Assembly (NCBI GenBank): GCA_024636315.1
Contig: JAGXHJ010000034.1
Span: 1 to 64,000, forward strand
Length of the DNA stretch: 64,000 nt
DNA from: Methylophaga sp.
GTDB lineage: Bacteria > Pseudomonadota > Gammaproteobacteria > Nitrosococcales > Methylophagaceae
Direction of reading: 5' to 3'
A program made the position numbers and the translations under genes. How positions within the stretch are numbered: the first letter of the stretch is position 1; every line of letters starts with the position of its first letter. Positions 47,919-57,631 of this stretch are shown here, one piece after another. The notes under the pieces were generated by a model, which worked only from the letters and a program-made list of their open reading frames with translations, made no database searches and had not been told where the DNA came from.

Positions 47919-48643
47919 CCTAAGTCTCCCCACAGGGTTTGCACAACAGCCAGAGCGGCCACCGTCGCCGTTTCTGTTCGTAAAATGCGAGGCCCAAAAC
48001 AAACGGATTGAAAGCCAGCGGCGTTTGCTTGCCCTATTTCAGTCTCACTCAAACCGCCTTCAGGACCAATCAACAAGGTGATGTCTGCTTGCTGTTCTAA
48101 TGCTGTAAAGCCCTTTTCTGCCAGTGGGTCTAACACCAAGCGGCATCCTAGCTTATTTACTATCAGCGAGTCTTCCAACTGCATCACAGTTGATAAATCA
48201 GGTAATACGCTACGGCCACTTTGCTCACAGGCGCTGACGACTATCCCCTGCCAATGTGCCCAGCGTTTTTCATCTCGCCCGCCTGAAAGTTGGACATTAC
48301 AGCGTTCAGTAGCTACAGGAATAATTCGTGTGACACCTAACTCCACGGCCTTTTGCAAAGCGTAATCCATACGCTCGCCGCGTGAAATACCTTGTAATAA
48401 GGTAATCGTTAAGGGGGATTCATTTTCCACCGTCACTTTAGACAGCAATCGCACTGATGATTCACGTTTAGATACGACTTCTAACGCCGCATCAACCTCC
48501 AAGCCTCGACCATCAAATAAACGCAAAGCATCACCTTGTTTTAAGCGCAGCACCTGTACGGCATGACGATGTGCAGCATCAGGCAAGATGAACAGGTCAG
48601 TATTTTGGTTAAGTTCAGGGCAATAAAATCGTGTAATTCGCAT
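47915..48643 (-). CDS. rsmE: 16S rRNA (uracil-1498-N3)-methyltransferase RsmE
   Basis: RsmE methylates U1498 of 16S rRNA. The 242-residue protein has an N-terminal PUA-like part (MRITRFYCPEL, HAVQVLRLKQGD) and a SPOUT knot with GERMDYALQKAVELGVTRIIPV split across it, LLIGPEGGLSETEI and a LGPRILRTETA-type end (here FGPRILRTETA). The ATG at 48643 fits the family start; eight upstream residues do not. It leads a coupled run with DUF3301. Confidence 0.95.
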   Translation of the reverse strand: MRITRFYCPELNQNTDLFILPDAAHRHAVQVLRLKQGDALRLFDGRGLEVDAALEVVSKRESSVRLLSKVTVENESPLTITLLQGISRGERMDYALQKAVELGVTRIIPVATERCNVQLSGGRDEKRWAHWQGIVVSACEQSGRSVLPDLSTVMQLEDSLIVNKLGCRLVLDPLAEKGFTALEQQADITLLIGPEGGLSETEIGQANAAGFQSVCFGPRILRTETATVAALAVVQTLWGDLG

Positions 48644-48741
48644 TAATTTTTCATCATCGCTAATCAAAAGGGTTGGGCTTAGTTTACATGGAGTTGTCTA
48701 GTGTTTGAATGTTAGCTAAAAGGTATTGCTATACTCTAACA

Positions 48742-49533
48742 ATGAATATTGACTTAGAACAGCTGAAAAACATCGTCATTACCGCCAGTAAGGAGGAGCT
48801 ACTGCCTCGTTTTAATTCGGTAAAACGCAACTATAAACATGATGGCAGTGTAGTGACAGAAGCCGATTTAGTCATGCAGGCTAGGTTGACTTCTCGTTTA
48901 AATGAGGCTTATCCCGATATCGCCTTATTAGGCGAAGAAATGTCAGCCGAGCAACAACACGCATTATTAGCATCAGATATCCCATTGTGGTGCCTCGATC
49001 CTGTAGATGGCACCAGTAATTTTGCGGCAGGTGTGCCTTATTTTTGTGTGTCGCTGGCATTAATTGAAAACGGTATCGTTACCTTGGGCTTGGTTTATGA
49101 CCCCATTCGTGAGGAATGTTTTGCAGCGCAACGTGGCAAAGGTGCCTATTTAAATAATGAGCAACTTAGTAGCCAATACATTGGTTTGCAGTTAATAGAC
49201 GCCATTGCAATGATTGACTTCAAGCGCTTAACGCCGGAGTTGGCTACCGAATTGGTCACACATCGTCCTTATGGTTCTCAACGTAGTTTGGGTTCCATTG
49301 CCTTAGAATTATGCTGGATCGCCGCAGGGCGAGGTCATATTTATCTGCATGGCAAACAACAGTTATGGGACTATGCCGCAGCACAATTAATTTTATCAGA
49401 AGCTGGCGCGCTGGCCATGACGCTTGAAGGCGAAGCACTGCGTAGTGATAGCCTAAAACCAGTTTCCACTATCGCCGCCTCAGATGAATCATTATTTAAT
49501 CAGTGGGCTACTTACTTAAATATTCCACGATGA
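48742..49533 (+). CDS. Inositol monophosphatase family protein
   Basis: The 263-residue protein has the Mg2+-dependent phosphatase motifs LLGEEMS, LDPVDGTSNFAAG and QLWDYAAAQLILSEAG. The family includes SuhB, CysQ and archaeal-type phosphatases; the substrate is not certain here, and the divergence from SuhB in the middle region argues against simply naming it so. I chose the ATG at 48742. A TATACT box lies six bases before it, so the mRNA may be leaderless; an ATG at 48709 is an alternative but has no ribosome-binding site. Its stop overlaps pgeF. Confidence 0.88.
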   Translation: MNIDLEQLKNIVITASKEELLPRFNSVKRNYKHDGSVVTEADLVMQARLTSRLNEAYPDIALLGEEMSAEQQHALLASDIPLWCLDPVDGTSNFAAGVPYFCVSLALIENGIVTLGLVYDPIREECFAAQRGKGAYLNNEQLSSQYIGLQLIDAIAMIDFKRLTPELATELVTHRPYGSQRSLGSIALELCWIAAGRGHIYLHGKQQLWDYAAAQLILSEAGALAMTLEGEALRSDSLKPVSTIAASDESLFNQWATYLNIPR

Positions 49534-50273
49534 CTACTGACAGCCTTATTTTCCCTGACTGGCCGGCACCGGACACCATTAAAGCGCTTAGTACTACACG
49601 CCAAGGCGGCTTTAGTTTACCGCCTTATGATGGCTGTAACCTTGGCACTCATGTTGGTGATGAGCCTAATACCGTCATTAAAAATCGTGAGTATTTAGTC
49701 GATGTCGCCCAACTACCAGAATCACCACGTTGGTTAAATCAAATACATGGCATCCGCGTTATCAATAGTACTGACTGGCAACTAAACATCGATGCCGATG
49801 CCATTGTAAGCCAGCAAAATAATCACATATGTACCATTATGACTGCCGATTGCTTGCCGCTGTTATTGTGTAACAAACAAGGCGATACCGTTGCTGCAAT
49901 TCATGCTGGTTGGCGTGGTTTAGCCGCCGGCATTATCGAAAAAACGATTACTGAGTTTCGCTGTGCTCCCCAAGATATTCTGGTGTGGCTTGGTCCCGCA
50001 ATTGGCCCAAATCAATTTGAAGTGAGCACCGATGTTTATCAAACATTTACCCAACATTCAGCAAAAGCTATTCAGGCATTTCAACAAACTGACGCCACAC
50101 ACTATTTAGCTGATATTTATTTACTTGCTAGACAACGCTTAACTGCTCTCGGGGTCAACGCCATCTTCGGTGGCGATTTATGTACCGCCAGCAATAAGCA
50201 ACGTTTTTTTTCCTATCGCCGTGATGACATCACCGGCAGAATGGCATCGATGATCTGGATCAGCCATAAATAA
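49530..50273 (+). CDS. pgeF: Peptidoglycan editing factor PgeF (YfiH, laccase-like)
   Basis: PgeF removes wrongly incorporated L-Ser from muropeptides in E. coli; the family is also annotated as polyphenol oxidase. The 247-residue protein has LSTTRQGGFSLPPYDGCNLG, the NQIHG motif, TIMTADCLPLLL with the metal-site Cys and IHAGWRGLAAGI with the metal-site His. The start at 49530 overlaps the previous stop by 4 bp (ATGA) and matches the family N-terminus, so the two genes are coupled. Confidence 0.93.
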   Translation: MTTDSLIFPDWPAPDTIKALSTTRQGGFSLPPYDGCNLGTHVGDEPNTVIKNREYLVDVAQLPESPRWLNQIHGIRVINSTDWQLNIDADAIVSQQNNHICTIMTADCLPLLLCNKQGDTVAAIHAGWRGLAAGIIEKTITEFRCAPQDILVWLGPAIGPNQFEVSTDVYQTFTQHSAKAIQAFQQTDATHYLADIYLLARQRLTALGVNAIFGGDLCTASNKQRFFSYRRDDITGRMASMIWISHK

Positions 50274-50313
50274 GGTATGATCTCTCAAATTAGATTTATC
50301 CCCTTGGATTGTT

Positions 50314-51138
50314 ATGGAATTATTGCTCTGGATCATTGGCTTCAGTTTGATTGGCGGTTTATTAAGTGTCATGGTCGCATCATCATTTTTACTTTTATCA
50401 AATGATGCGCGTAACGTGGCGGTGCCGCACCTAGTCAGTTTTGCCATCGGTGCCTTATTAGGCGCCTCTTTTCTAGGTCTGATTCCTCATGCGATGGAGC
50501 ATGAATATGCCATTGATCCTCATAATATTGGACTCACCTTACTATTAGGTTTGCTCACTTTTTTCTTGCTAGAAAAAATGGTGTTATGGCGTCATTGTCA
50601 TAGTGATCATTGCGAAGGACATCTGCCAGAGCTAGATCAAGATGAATCCAGTCATAACCATGCTCAACATAATCATCAAGACAATAAAAACAAAGCCGCT
50701 GGCACCTTAATTTTAATCGGCGATACTATTCATAACTTTGTCGATGGTATTTTAATTGGCGCCGCCTTTATGACCGATACACACCTTGGTATCGTCACGG
50801 CATTGGCTATTGCCGCCCATGAAATCCCACAAGAACTCGGTGATTTTGTCATTTTATTACACAGCGGTTTTTCACGAAGAAAAGCACTGTACTACAATAT
50901 GTTATCTAGCCTTGGTACGGTTGTTGGTGCACTACTTGCCTATTTCACCTTATCAGATATGCAACAATTATTGCCTTATATTTTAATAGTGGCCGCCTCT
51001 AGCTTCATCTACGTCGCGGTGGCGGATCTTATTCCGGGCTTACATCACAAAGTAAAATTATCTGAAACATTGCAACAAATATCGCTGATAGCCGCAGGCA
51101 CGCTATTTATTTATGTTGCTCATAGCACCTTGCACTAA
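50314..51138 (+). CDS. ZIP family metal transporter
   Basis: The 274-residue inner-membrane protein has about eight helices and the ZIP signatures GDTIHNFVDGILIGAAF (helix 4, HNFxDG) and AAHEIPQELGDFVIL (helix 5, HEIPxE). Together they form the binuclear metal site. The loop between helices 3 and 4 is His/Asp-rich (HCHSDHCEGH and SSHNHAQHNH). Zinc or iron uptake is likely; the metal cannot be told. It lies between pgeF and the glycan genes, 5 bp from the latter. Confidence 0.93.
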   Translation: MELLLWIIGFSLIGGLLSVMVASSFLLLSNDARNVAVPHLVSFAIGALLGASFLGLIPHAMEHEYAIDPHNIGLTLLLGLLTFFLLEKMVLWRHCHSDHCEGHLPELDQDESSHNHAQHNHQDNKNKAAGTLILIGDTIHNFVDGILIGAAFMTDTHLGIVTALAIAAHEIPQELGDFVILLHSGFSRRKALYYNMLSSLGTVVGALLAYFTLSDMQQLLPYILIVAASSFIYVAVADLIPGLHHKVKLSETLQQISLIAAGTLFIYVAHSTLH

Positions 51139-51143
51139 ATCTT

Positions 51144-52052
51144 ATGCCTGTTCAGGTTGTAAGTTGGCAATTTACTGATGGCAAACCAGGTCATGAAAAC
51201 CAAACGCGTGGCTTAATTCACGCGCTAGCGACACGTACACCCGTCGAGAATCACATCATCGAGATTCCCTCAAATACCCTGCATTTTTTATATACTTTAC
51301 TCATTGGTCGACTCTACCGAAAGCTGGCGCGATTACCCAAGCCTAATTACCTTATTGCAGCAGGACGCCGTACACAGTTACCCATGTTACTAGCCCACTT
51401 ATGGTTTGGCGGTAAACGAATCCTTTTAATGCGTCCTTACTGGCCGATGTCATGGTTTGATCTAATGATCATCCCGCAACATGATTCCCCGCCCACTTCA
51501 CCTAAGAACCTTATCACCCAAGGTGTCATCAACACGGTCATCCCTTCTACCAATCATGATAAAAATAAAGGCATGATACTGATCGGCGGGCCAAGTAAAC
51601 ATTACGCGTGGGATACGTCGAGCATTGTTCAGCAAATAACAACGTTGCTTAACGATATGCCAGATATATCATGGTCGATAGCTAACTCACGTCGCACACC
51701 AGAAGGTTTTTCAGTTCAAATCAACGAAATTCCAGGTCCATTTAATTTTATCGATCATCGTCAAACAAGCAACGACTGGCTATCACAGCAAGTCGCCACC
51801 GCAGGACAAATATGGGTTTCCCCTGATAGTGTGTCCATGCTGTACGAAGCCGTAACCTCTGGTGCGGCAGTAGGTTGCTTAAAACTGCAAGCAAAACAAA
51901 CAAATAACCGTATCGTCTCAGGCATTAATGAACTTATTAATAAAGGCATGATTACGACTTTTAGCCAATGGCAAAAAACACGGCATTTATCGCGACCATC
52001 ACAGCAACTTAACGAAGCCCAACGAGCGGCAGATTGGATATTGAATCAATGA
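51144..52052 (+). CDS. ELM1 family protein (DUF1022)
   Basis: The 302-residue protein matches the mitochondrial-fission-ELM1 family found in bacteria and plants: WQFTDGKPGHENQTRGLIHAL opens it, LIAAGRRTQLPMLLA follows, and ISWSIANSRRTPEGF, VSPDSVSMLYEAVTSGA come later. The pattern, with a DSVSM...EA stretch like the nucleotide-binding region of GT-B enzymes, suggests a glycosyltransferase-like fold, but no activity is established. It is coupled by a 4-bp overlap to a glycosyltransferase gene, which supports a role in surface glycans. Confidence 0.88.
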   Translation: MPVQVVSWQFTDGKPGHENQTRGLIHALATRTPVENHIIEIPSNTLHFLYTLLIGRLYRKLARLPKPNYLIAAGRRTQLPMLLAHLWFGGKRILLMRPYWPMSWFDLMIIPQHDSPPTSPKNLITQGVINTVIPSTNHDKNKGMILIGGPSKHYAWDTSSIVQQITTLLNDMPDISWSIANSRRTPEGFSVQINEIPGPFNFIDHRQTSNDWLSQQVATAGQIWVSPDSVSMLYEAVTSGAAVGCLKLQAKQTNNRIVSGINELINKGMITTFSQWQKTRHLSRPSQQLNEAQRAADWILNQ

Positions 52053-53170
52053 CCAAACCTCTTACTGTAATTCAAATACTGCCTGCGCTTAACAGCGGTG
52101 GCGTAGAACGCGGCACAACAGAAATTGCTAATGCGCTAGTAAAAGCAGGTCATCGTTCATTAGTGATTTCTGCAGGAGGACGATTAGTTAATCAATTAGA
52201 GCAGGAAGGCACTACACATATTACTTTGCCCATCGGTGAAAAACGCTTAAGTACCTTGCGTTATATCTGGCAGCTTAGAGAAATATTGCGTGAGATAGCG
52301 CCCGATGTAATCCATTTACGTTCACGACTACCGGCATGGATTACTTATCTCGCGTGGCGAAAACTACCTGTCGAACAGCAACCTCATATTGTGACAACAG
52401 TACATGGTCCCTACTCAGTCAATAAATATAGTGCCATCATGACCATTGGCGAAAGAGTGATTGCTGTCTCTAATATGATCAAGGCCTACATCACGGAAAA
52501 CTACCCAAACGTAGTAGAAGATAACATTACAGTGATTCATCGAGGCATTGATCCCAAGCGCTATGCCCCGACTTACCAACCCACCACCGAATGGTTATCT
52601 CAGTGGCATAAAGACTATCCTCAACTTAAAAATAAACTGGTTATAACGCTACCCGCTCGTATCACGGCCTGGAAGGGTCAAGAAGACCTCATTACCTGCA
52701 TTCACATACTGAAATCGAAAGGCATTAACGTTCACGGTCTTATCGTCGGCGAGACTCATCCTCGTAAACAGGCTTTTTTAACATTACTTAAAACAAAAAT
52801 TGCAGAACTTCATCTGGAAAAAGATATTACATTCACTGGTCACCGCAGTGATTTACAAGACATTCTAGCCAGTTCTAATATCGTGTTGTCACTAGCCAAA
52901 GAACCTGAAGCATTTGGTCGCACGACGATTGAAGCCTTAAGCATGGGTGTGCCCGTTATTGGTTATAATCATGGTGGCATAGCTGAACAGCTGGCCATTT
53001 GTTTTCCAGAGGGTCAAGTGGCTGTTGGTGATATCCAAGCTGTGGCTAATAAAATTAGTTCGTGGCAACATGTTATGCCACAAGTCAACACTCAACATCC
53101 CTTTACACTACAAAATATGTGTCAGCAAACATTAAACATTTATCAAAAACTATGTAAGGAACAAGTATGA
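52049..53170 (+). CDS. Glycosyltransferase family 4 protein
   Basis: The 373-residue protein is a GT-B glycosyltransferase. An N-terminal acceptor domain begins [21 protein letters not shown], and the donor domain has [16 protein letters not shown] and [22 protein letters not shown] (E-x7-E region). It retains the pattern of LPS-core transferases that use UDP- or GDP-sugars; the exact sugar is unknown. The start at 52049 overlaps the previous stop by 4 bp, and its stop overlaps ugd by 4 bp. Confidence 0.92.
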   Translation: MTKPLTVIQILPALNSGGVERGTTEIANALVKAGHRSLVISAGGRLVNQLEQEGTTHITLPIGEKRLSTLRYIWQLREILREIAPDVIHLRSRLPAWITYLAWRKLPVEQQPHIVTTVHGPYSVNKYSAIMTIGERVIAVSNMIKAYITENYPNVVEDNITVIHRGIDPKRYAPTYQPTTEWLSQWHKDYPQLKNKLVITLPARITAWKGQEDLITCIHILKSKGINVHGLIVGETHPRKQAFLTLLKTKIAELHLEKDITFTGHRSDLQDILASSNIVLSLAKEPEAFGRTTIEALSMGVPVIGYNHGGIAEQLAICFPEGQVAVGDIQAVANKISSWQHVMPQVNTQHPFTLQNMCQQTLNIYQKLCKEQV

Positions 53171-54330
53171 AAATAGCTGTCGTTGGAACAGGATACGTTG
53201 GACTTTCTATCGCCATGCTTATCTCGCAAAATCATGAAGTCATTGCTATTGATATCGTTCCAGAAAAAGTCGCACTTTTAAATGATAAAAAAGCGCCTAT
53301 CGAAGATATTGAAATTGAAGATTTCTTACTCAATAAATCGCTCAACTTCAAAGCAACATTAGATAAACAAGAGGCATATCAACATGCTGACTTTGTCGTC
53401 ATTGCCACCCCCACCGATTATGATGCTGAAACAAATTACTTTAATACTCAATCTATTGAGTCGGTCATTAAAGACGTGATGGCAATAAACCCAAATGCCG
53501 TTATGGTCATAAAGTCAACGATTCCCGTAGGTTATACCGATCGTATTAAAGCAGAATTAGGCTGTGAAAAACTTATTTTCTCACCCGAGTTTTTAAGAGA
53601 AGGTAAAGCACTACACGACAACCTTTTTCCATCACGTATTATCGTCGGCGAAGACTCCGAGCGCGCACGCGCCTTTGCCAATTTATTGATTGAAGGTGCG
53701 TATAAACAAGATATTCCAGTGTTATTTACCAACGCCACGGAAGCTGAAGCGGTTAAGTTATTTTCCAATACCTATCTCGCAATGCGTGTGGCCTATTTCA
53801 ATGAATTAGATAGCTACTGCGAAGCCCATGACCTTAATTCACGCCATGTCATCGACGGTGTGGGACTAGATCCAAGAATAGGTAATCACTACAACAACCC
53901 ATCGTTCGGCTATGGCGGTTATTGCCTACCAAAAGACACTAAACAACTGCTGGCAAACTATCAAAACGTCCCCAACAACTTGATTCGTGCCATTGTTGAT
54001 GCCAACACTACCCGTAAAGACTTTATTGCCAATGCCATTGTCAAACGCAATCCGAAAACAGTGGGTATATATCGACTAGTAATGAAACAAGGCTCTGATA
54101 ACTTCCGCGCCTCCGCTATTCAAGGCATTATGAAGCGTATCAAAGCCAAAGGTATTGAGGTTATTATTTATGAACCGGTATTAGAAGATACCTTTTTTAA
54201 CTCTAAAGTGATTACTGACTTAAATGAATTTAAAGCATTAAGCGACGTTATTGTTGCGAACCGTATGACTGATGATATCAGTGACGTTCAAGACAAAGTC
54301 TATACTCGTGACTTGTTTGGTAAAGACTAA
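53167..54330 (+). CDS. ugd: UDP-glucose 6-dehydrogenase
   Basis: Ugd oxidises UDP-glucose to UDP-glucuronate with two NAD+. The 387-residue protein is the short enterobacterial type: [19 protein letters not shown] binds [13 protein letters not shown] and [11 protein letters not shown] bind substrate, and Cys253 in [12 protein letters not shown] is the catalytic thiol. It supplies glucuronate (or derived sugars) for the surface polymer built by its neighbours. Its start overlaps the upstream glycosyltransferase by 4 bp. Confidence 0.96.
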   Translation: MKIAVVGTGYVGLSIAMLISQNHEVIAIDIVPEKVALLNDKKAPIEDIEIEDFLLNKSLNFKATLDKQEAYQHADFVVIATPTDYDAETNYFNTQSIESVIKDVMAINPNAVMVIKSTIPVGYTDRIKAELGCEKLIFSPEFLREGKALHDNLFPSRIIVGEDSERARAFANLLIEGAYKQDIPVLFTNATEAEAVKLFSNTYLAMRVAYFNELDSYCEAHDLNSRHVIDGVGLDPRIGNHYNNPSFGYGGYCLPKDTKQLLANYQNVPNNLIRAIVDANTTRKDFIANAIVKRNPKTVGIYRLVMKQGSDNFRASAIQGIMKRIKAKGIEVIIYEPVLEDTFFNSKVITDLNEFKALSDVIVANRMTDDISDVQDKVYTRDLFGKD

Positions 54331-54361
54331 TAAAGCCTTGTTGAAATTAAGCTACTAAATC

Positions 54362-55381
54362 ATGAAAATATGTGAACTGATTGCTAGTGATGGAAACGGA
54401 GGCCTAGAGAGTCATTTCGTTGATTTATGTAATGGCCTCGCGGCTAAAGGTCATCAAGTAAATGTGATTGTTCCACAGAATTTTTCAGGGCTTTTTTCAA
54501 ACGAAATCATCATTCACCATCTACATTTGAACAAGAGCAGACGAAATCCTCTTCTACTTTGGTCCTTATATAAAACTATTCGCAACATAGCTCCAGATAT
54601 TGTGCATGGACATGCAAGTAAAGGCGCTAACTTATTAGCCATAATAAAGCGTTTTATACCCTATCTATGTGTCGCTACAATTCACAATCTAAAATCAAAC
54701 TTGAATGGCTACAAAAAAATGGATGCGGTTATTGGCGTCAGTAAAGGGGTTCTAGCACAATTCACTCATCCAAGAAAACAGCTCATCTATAACGGTCTCG
54801 ACGTAAAACCTATACAACATTCTCAATCAACACTTGTAGATTTATGCAAGCAAAGCATCCCTCGTCCTATTATCTTATCGATAGGAAGACTCGTTGAAGC
54901 AAAAGATTTCGCGATGCTTATTAATGCTTGGCAAGGCATTGATGCTGATCTTGCAATTGTAGGTGATGGTCCACTTAAAAAATTACTGGAAAACCAAATT
55001 GAATCTTTAGACCTTTCATCATCAGTACACCTACTCGGATATGTCAATAATGCCAGTAGTTTGATTAAGTCTGCTGATTTAATCGTAATTTCATCTAAGC
55101 GTGAAGGCTTTAACTATGTAATGGCTGAAGCATTACTACAGCAAAAACCAGTTTTATCTACTGATGTACCTGCCCCCAATGAAATATTACCGAAGCAGTT
55201 TCTCACTCCTCCATCAGATAGTAATGCGATGCATGACAAGATTGAAGCGTGCTTGGCAGATCTTGATAGTGTCAATGCCGAGTTTGAAACATTGTATAAT
55301 TGGTCCCAGAAAACATTCTCATTAGAGAGCATGGTTAACTCAACGGAAATTTTCTTTCTAAATATTTCCAAAGCTAAGTAG
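54362..55381 (+). CDS. Glycosyltransferase family 4 protein
   Basis: The 339-residue GT-B protein begins KICELIASDGNGGLESHFVDLCNGLA, has HGHASKGANLLA in the acceptor domain, LSIGRLVEAKDFAMLI in the linker strand and KREGFNYVMAEALLQQKPVLSTD in the donor site. It resembles heptosyl- or hexosyl-transferases of the LPS core. It is 31 bp after ugd and 15 bp before the ligase-like gene. Codon use looks slightly more AT-rich than ugd, as is common in surface-sugar clusters. Confidence 0.9.
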   Translation: MKICELIASDGNGGLESHFVDLCNGLAAKGHQVNVIVPQNFSGLFSNEIIIHHLHLNKSRRNPLLLWSLYKTIRNIAPDIVHGHASKGANLLAIIKRFIPYLCVATIHNLKSNLNGYKKMDAVIGVSKGVLAQFTHPRKQLIYNGLDVKPIQHSQSTLVDLCKQSIPRPIILSIGRLVEAKDFAMLINAWQGIDADLAIVGDGPLKKLLENQIESLDLSSSVHLLGYVNNASSLIKSADLIVISSKREGFNYVMAEALLQQKPVLSTDVPAPNEILPKQFLTPPSDSNAMHDKIEACLADLDSVNAEFETLYNWSQKTFSLESMVNSTEIFFLNISKAK

Positions 55382-55396
55382 CACTAGGACTAATTT

Positions 55397-56683
55397 ATGT
55401 TCAACATTATAAGAAGAATAAAACCCGAAAATCCATTTGTTTGGTTACCTCTTCTAGCGGTGATTGCTTTACCATTCGGTCGTTCTGTAGAAGTATTTGT
55501 TCTAATCATGGCAATAATTGGTGGCTATGATTTATTAAAAAATACTAACGAACTACGTCAGTCTCATGGATTTAAACTTTTCAGTTATTTCTTCCTATGC
55601 TTCTGGATACCGGCATTAATATCACTCGTTGATGCTGTTAATTTTTCACATTCATTAGAGAATGTTCTGGGAATGCTCAGATTTTACTTCGCAGCTATAT
55701 TCATCATCAACCGATTAACAGATTATAAATCTCACCTGTGGCTAGCCACTGGAATCGGAAGTGTCATACTATTCTGGTGTGTTGATGCTTGGCTCCAATT
55801 AGCTACGGGCTTTAACGTGTTCGGTTTTCCTCCATTTTCACCAAGCCGTATAAGTGGAGTTTTTGGAGACTCAGCCCGACTTGGGTTGACGATCATTCCA
55901 TTCATTGCGATTGCTATTACAGCCTACTATGAAAGGATAAATGCTACCGCCGCTATTTTTATTACATGCTTGGCCACAACCACTATCCTTATTAGTGGTG
56001 ATCGGTCAGCATGGATTTCATTATTAGCCTTAAGCTTGTTACTCATAACCTTATTCCGCCCGCAAGCATTTTCTTTTTCTAGGAAATCCATTCTTACTGG
56101 GTTAACTAGTATTATTTTTGGAACCGTATTGGTGTTTAATACACCGCAATTTCAAACTCGACTCAACGATTCGTTAACGGGCTTAACCGCTGATTATGAG
56201 AGCATTAATACTGCGTCATCATCTCGCCTTCCTATATGGGAAACCGCTCTTAAGATGTTTGCAGACAACCCTATCAATGGTGTTGGTGTCCGAAGCTTCC
56301 GCTATGCATATCCGAGCTATGCTACTCCTGATGACCCATTCATAGATTTCAGCCTGCCTAAAGAAAAGCAACAAGGGCAAACTCACGCTCATCAACTGCT
56401 TTTAGAGTTTTTATCTGACACGGGTTTGATAGGACTCATAGGCTATTTTGTAGCGGTATGGCTTATTATTGCTATATGGCGACCTTTGTCTTATAGAATT
56501 CCCAATCAAAACCTCAGTAAAGGTTATATTCTTTCACTATTAGCTATTTTATTTCCAATCAACTCACACTTATCCTTTTTTTCTTCAAGTTGGGGGCAAG
56601 TCATATGGTTTATTGCGGCCTTATCAATTTCATCGATGACATTAAAAGATAAGAATCAGCTCAAGGATAAGGAGTTACTTTGA
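55397..56683 (+). CDS. O-antigen ligase (WaaL)/polymerase family membrane protein
   Basis: The 428-residue protein has about ten membrane helices and one large periplasmic loop (about 255-340). ISGDRSAWISLLALSLL holds a conserved Arg, MFADNPINGVGVRSFRYAYP leads the loop, and THAHQLLLEFLSDTGLIGLIGY holds the catalytic-type His. These fit O-antigen ligases, which join polymer to lipid A core, but polymerases look alike. No wzx/wzy/wzz is nearby, so a core-capping ligase is the simpler reading. Confidence 0.87.
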   Translation: MFNIIRRIKPENPFVWLPLLAVIALPFGRSVEVFVLIMAIIGGYDLLKNTNELRQSHGFKLFSYFFLCFWIPALISLVDAVNFSHSLENVLGMLRFYFAAIFIINRLTDYKSHLWLATGIGSVILFWCVDAWLQLATGFNVFGFPPFSPSRISGVFGDSARLGLTIIPFIAIAITAYYERINATAAIFITCLATTTILISGDRSAWISLLALSLLLITLFRPQAFSFSRKSILTGLTSIIFGTVLVFNTPQFQTRLNDSLTGLTADYESINTASSSRLPIWETALKMFADNPINGVGVRSFRYAYPSYATPDDPFIDFSLPKEKQQGQTHAHQLLLEFLSDTGLIGLIGYFVAVWLIIAIWRPLSYRIPNQNLSKGYILSLLAILFPINSHLSFFSSSWGQVIWFIAALSISSMTLKDKNQLKDKELL

Positions 56684-56727
56684 AGAAATAGTTTCAACGA
56701 ATCAAGAGGAGGACTGTAAGTTATTCA

Positions 56728-57405
56728 TCATAAATCGACACCAAACTTCAGCAATGTCCTACCTGCGGCTTTATCGTCTAATAATTTTTGAATTACAGAT
56801 GGAAGTCGAGCTACTTTACGCTTAGCTTTCTTTCTCGCGATATATTTACAGAAATAACCCAACGGTATGAGGTCTGGCCAACCAAGTCCATCAATAACGA
56901 TTAGTCGAGAAACTCTCAACTCCGTTCGTTGTACAACTATATTATGTAATAAAATGTTCCTTGAAGGCATTCCCAGTCGCGCCCATTCGAACATAAAGTG
57001 GTCCAAAGCCACTTGCAAATCATCGGTTGCACCATACTGCCAAACGTAGTGCAATAAGGTCATTGATATATCTCCATCACTGTCTCTTATCATTTCATAT
57101 GATAAGCCTCGGCCTAAGTTAGTTTCCACAAATCCATTGCATCGAGCGATTAATGTATATGCTTCATCACCTATTGTTGAGGATATACGTTGATATACCT
57201 TTTCATCTGAAATATTTTCATCAAAATAAGCTAGTGATCGCAAGTTGTTTGGAAATGACTTTTCTGCCCGTTTAATTTCAGCTGAGCGATGCTCAAGGGC
57301 AAGTTTAATGCATCTAGCCTGATTAGAGGAATCAACAAAGCATAGACGATTACCACCAGATGAAAAAGCATCATCTATTGTTCCAATATCGATTATTTTA
57401 TTCAT
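56728..57405 (-). CDS. YrbL family kinase-like protein
   Basis: The 225-residue protein resembles YrbL, a PhoP-regulated protein of protein-kinase-like fold: SGGNRLCFVDSSNQARCIKLAL at the start (nucleotide-binding strand with Lys), SRNILLHNIVV as the catalytic-loop equivalent, and VIDGLGWPDLIPL as a DFG-type strand. Related folds include LPS-core kinases, so it may modify core sugars; the substrate is unknown. It is convergent with the ligase-like gene, 44 bp away, so it has its own promoter, likely in the 226-bp gap before thrB. Confidence 0.75.
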   Translation of the reverse strand: MNKIIDIGTIDDAFSSGGNRLCFVDSSNQARCIKLALEHRSAEIKRAEKSFPNNLRSLAYFDENISDEKVYQRISSTIGDEAYTLIARCNGFVETNLGRGLSYEMIRDSDGDISMTLLHYVWQYGATDDLQVALDHFMFEWARLGMPSRNILLHNIVVQRTELRVSRLIVIDGLGWPDLIPLGYFCKYIARKKAKRKVARLPSVIQKLLDDKAAGRTLLKFGVDL

Positions 57406-57631
57406 TTAATTTGCTATCTATCATTTAAACCTTTTGTAATTATTTAACATACATACGATGTATCGATTAAACACTAATCGACCATACTATGAAAACTACA
57501 CGTCCAAGCTACATCTCAAAGGAAGAAATACTGCATAAATTATGCGCCTATTCTCTCTAATTTAACGTCATAACTGTTACTCAATGAGTTGTTATGAGAT
57601 ATATCTCGTAGGGATTGTTAAATAATATCGT
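57406..57631. other. Gene-free 226-bp gap between yrbL and thrB
   Basis: No gene is seen. The gap contains three weak inverted repeats: CGATTA/TAATCG (57464-57480), CATAAC/GTTATG (57569-57596) and the palindrome GAGATATATCTC (57596-57607). The last two lie shortly after the thrB stop on the minus strand and may form its terminator, but no T tract follows. Confidence 0.4.

Noticed and set aside
47919..48002. Longer N-terminus of the DUF3301 protein
   Set aside because: The added residues come from the rsmE coding region in another frame and do not look like the family; a GTGA overlap start fits better.
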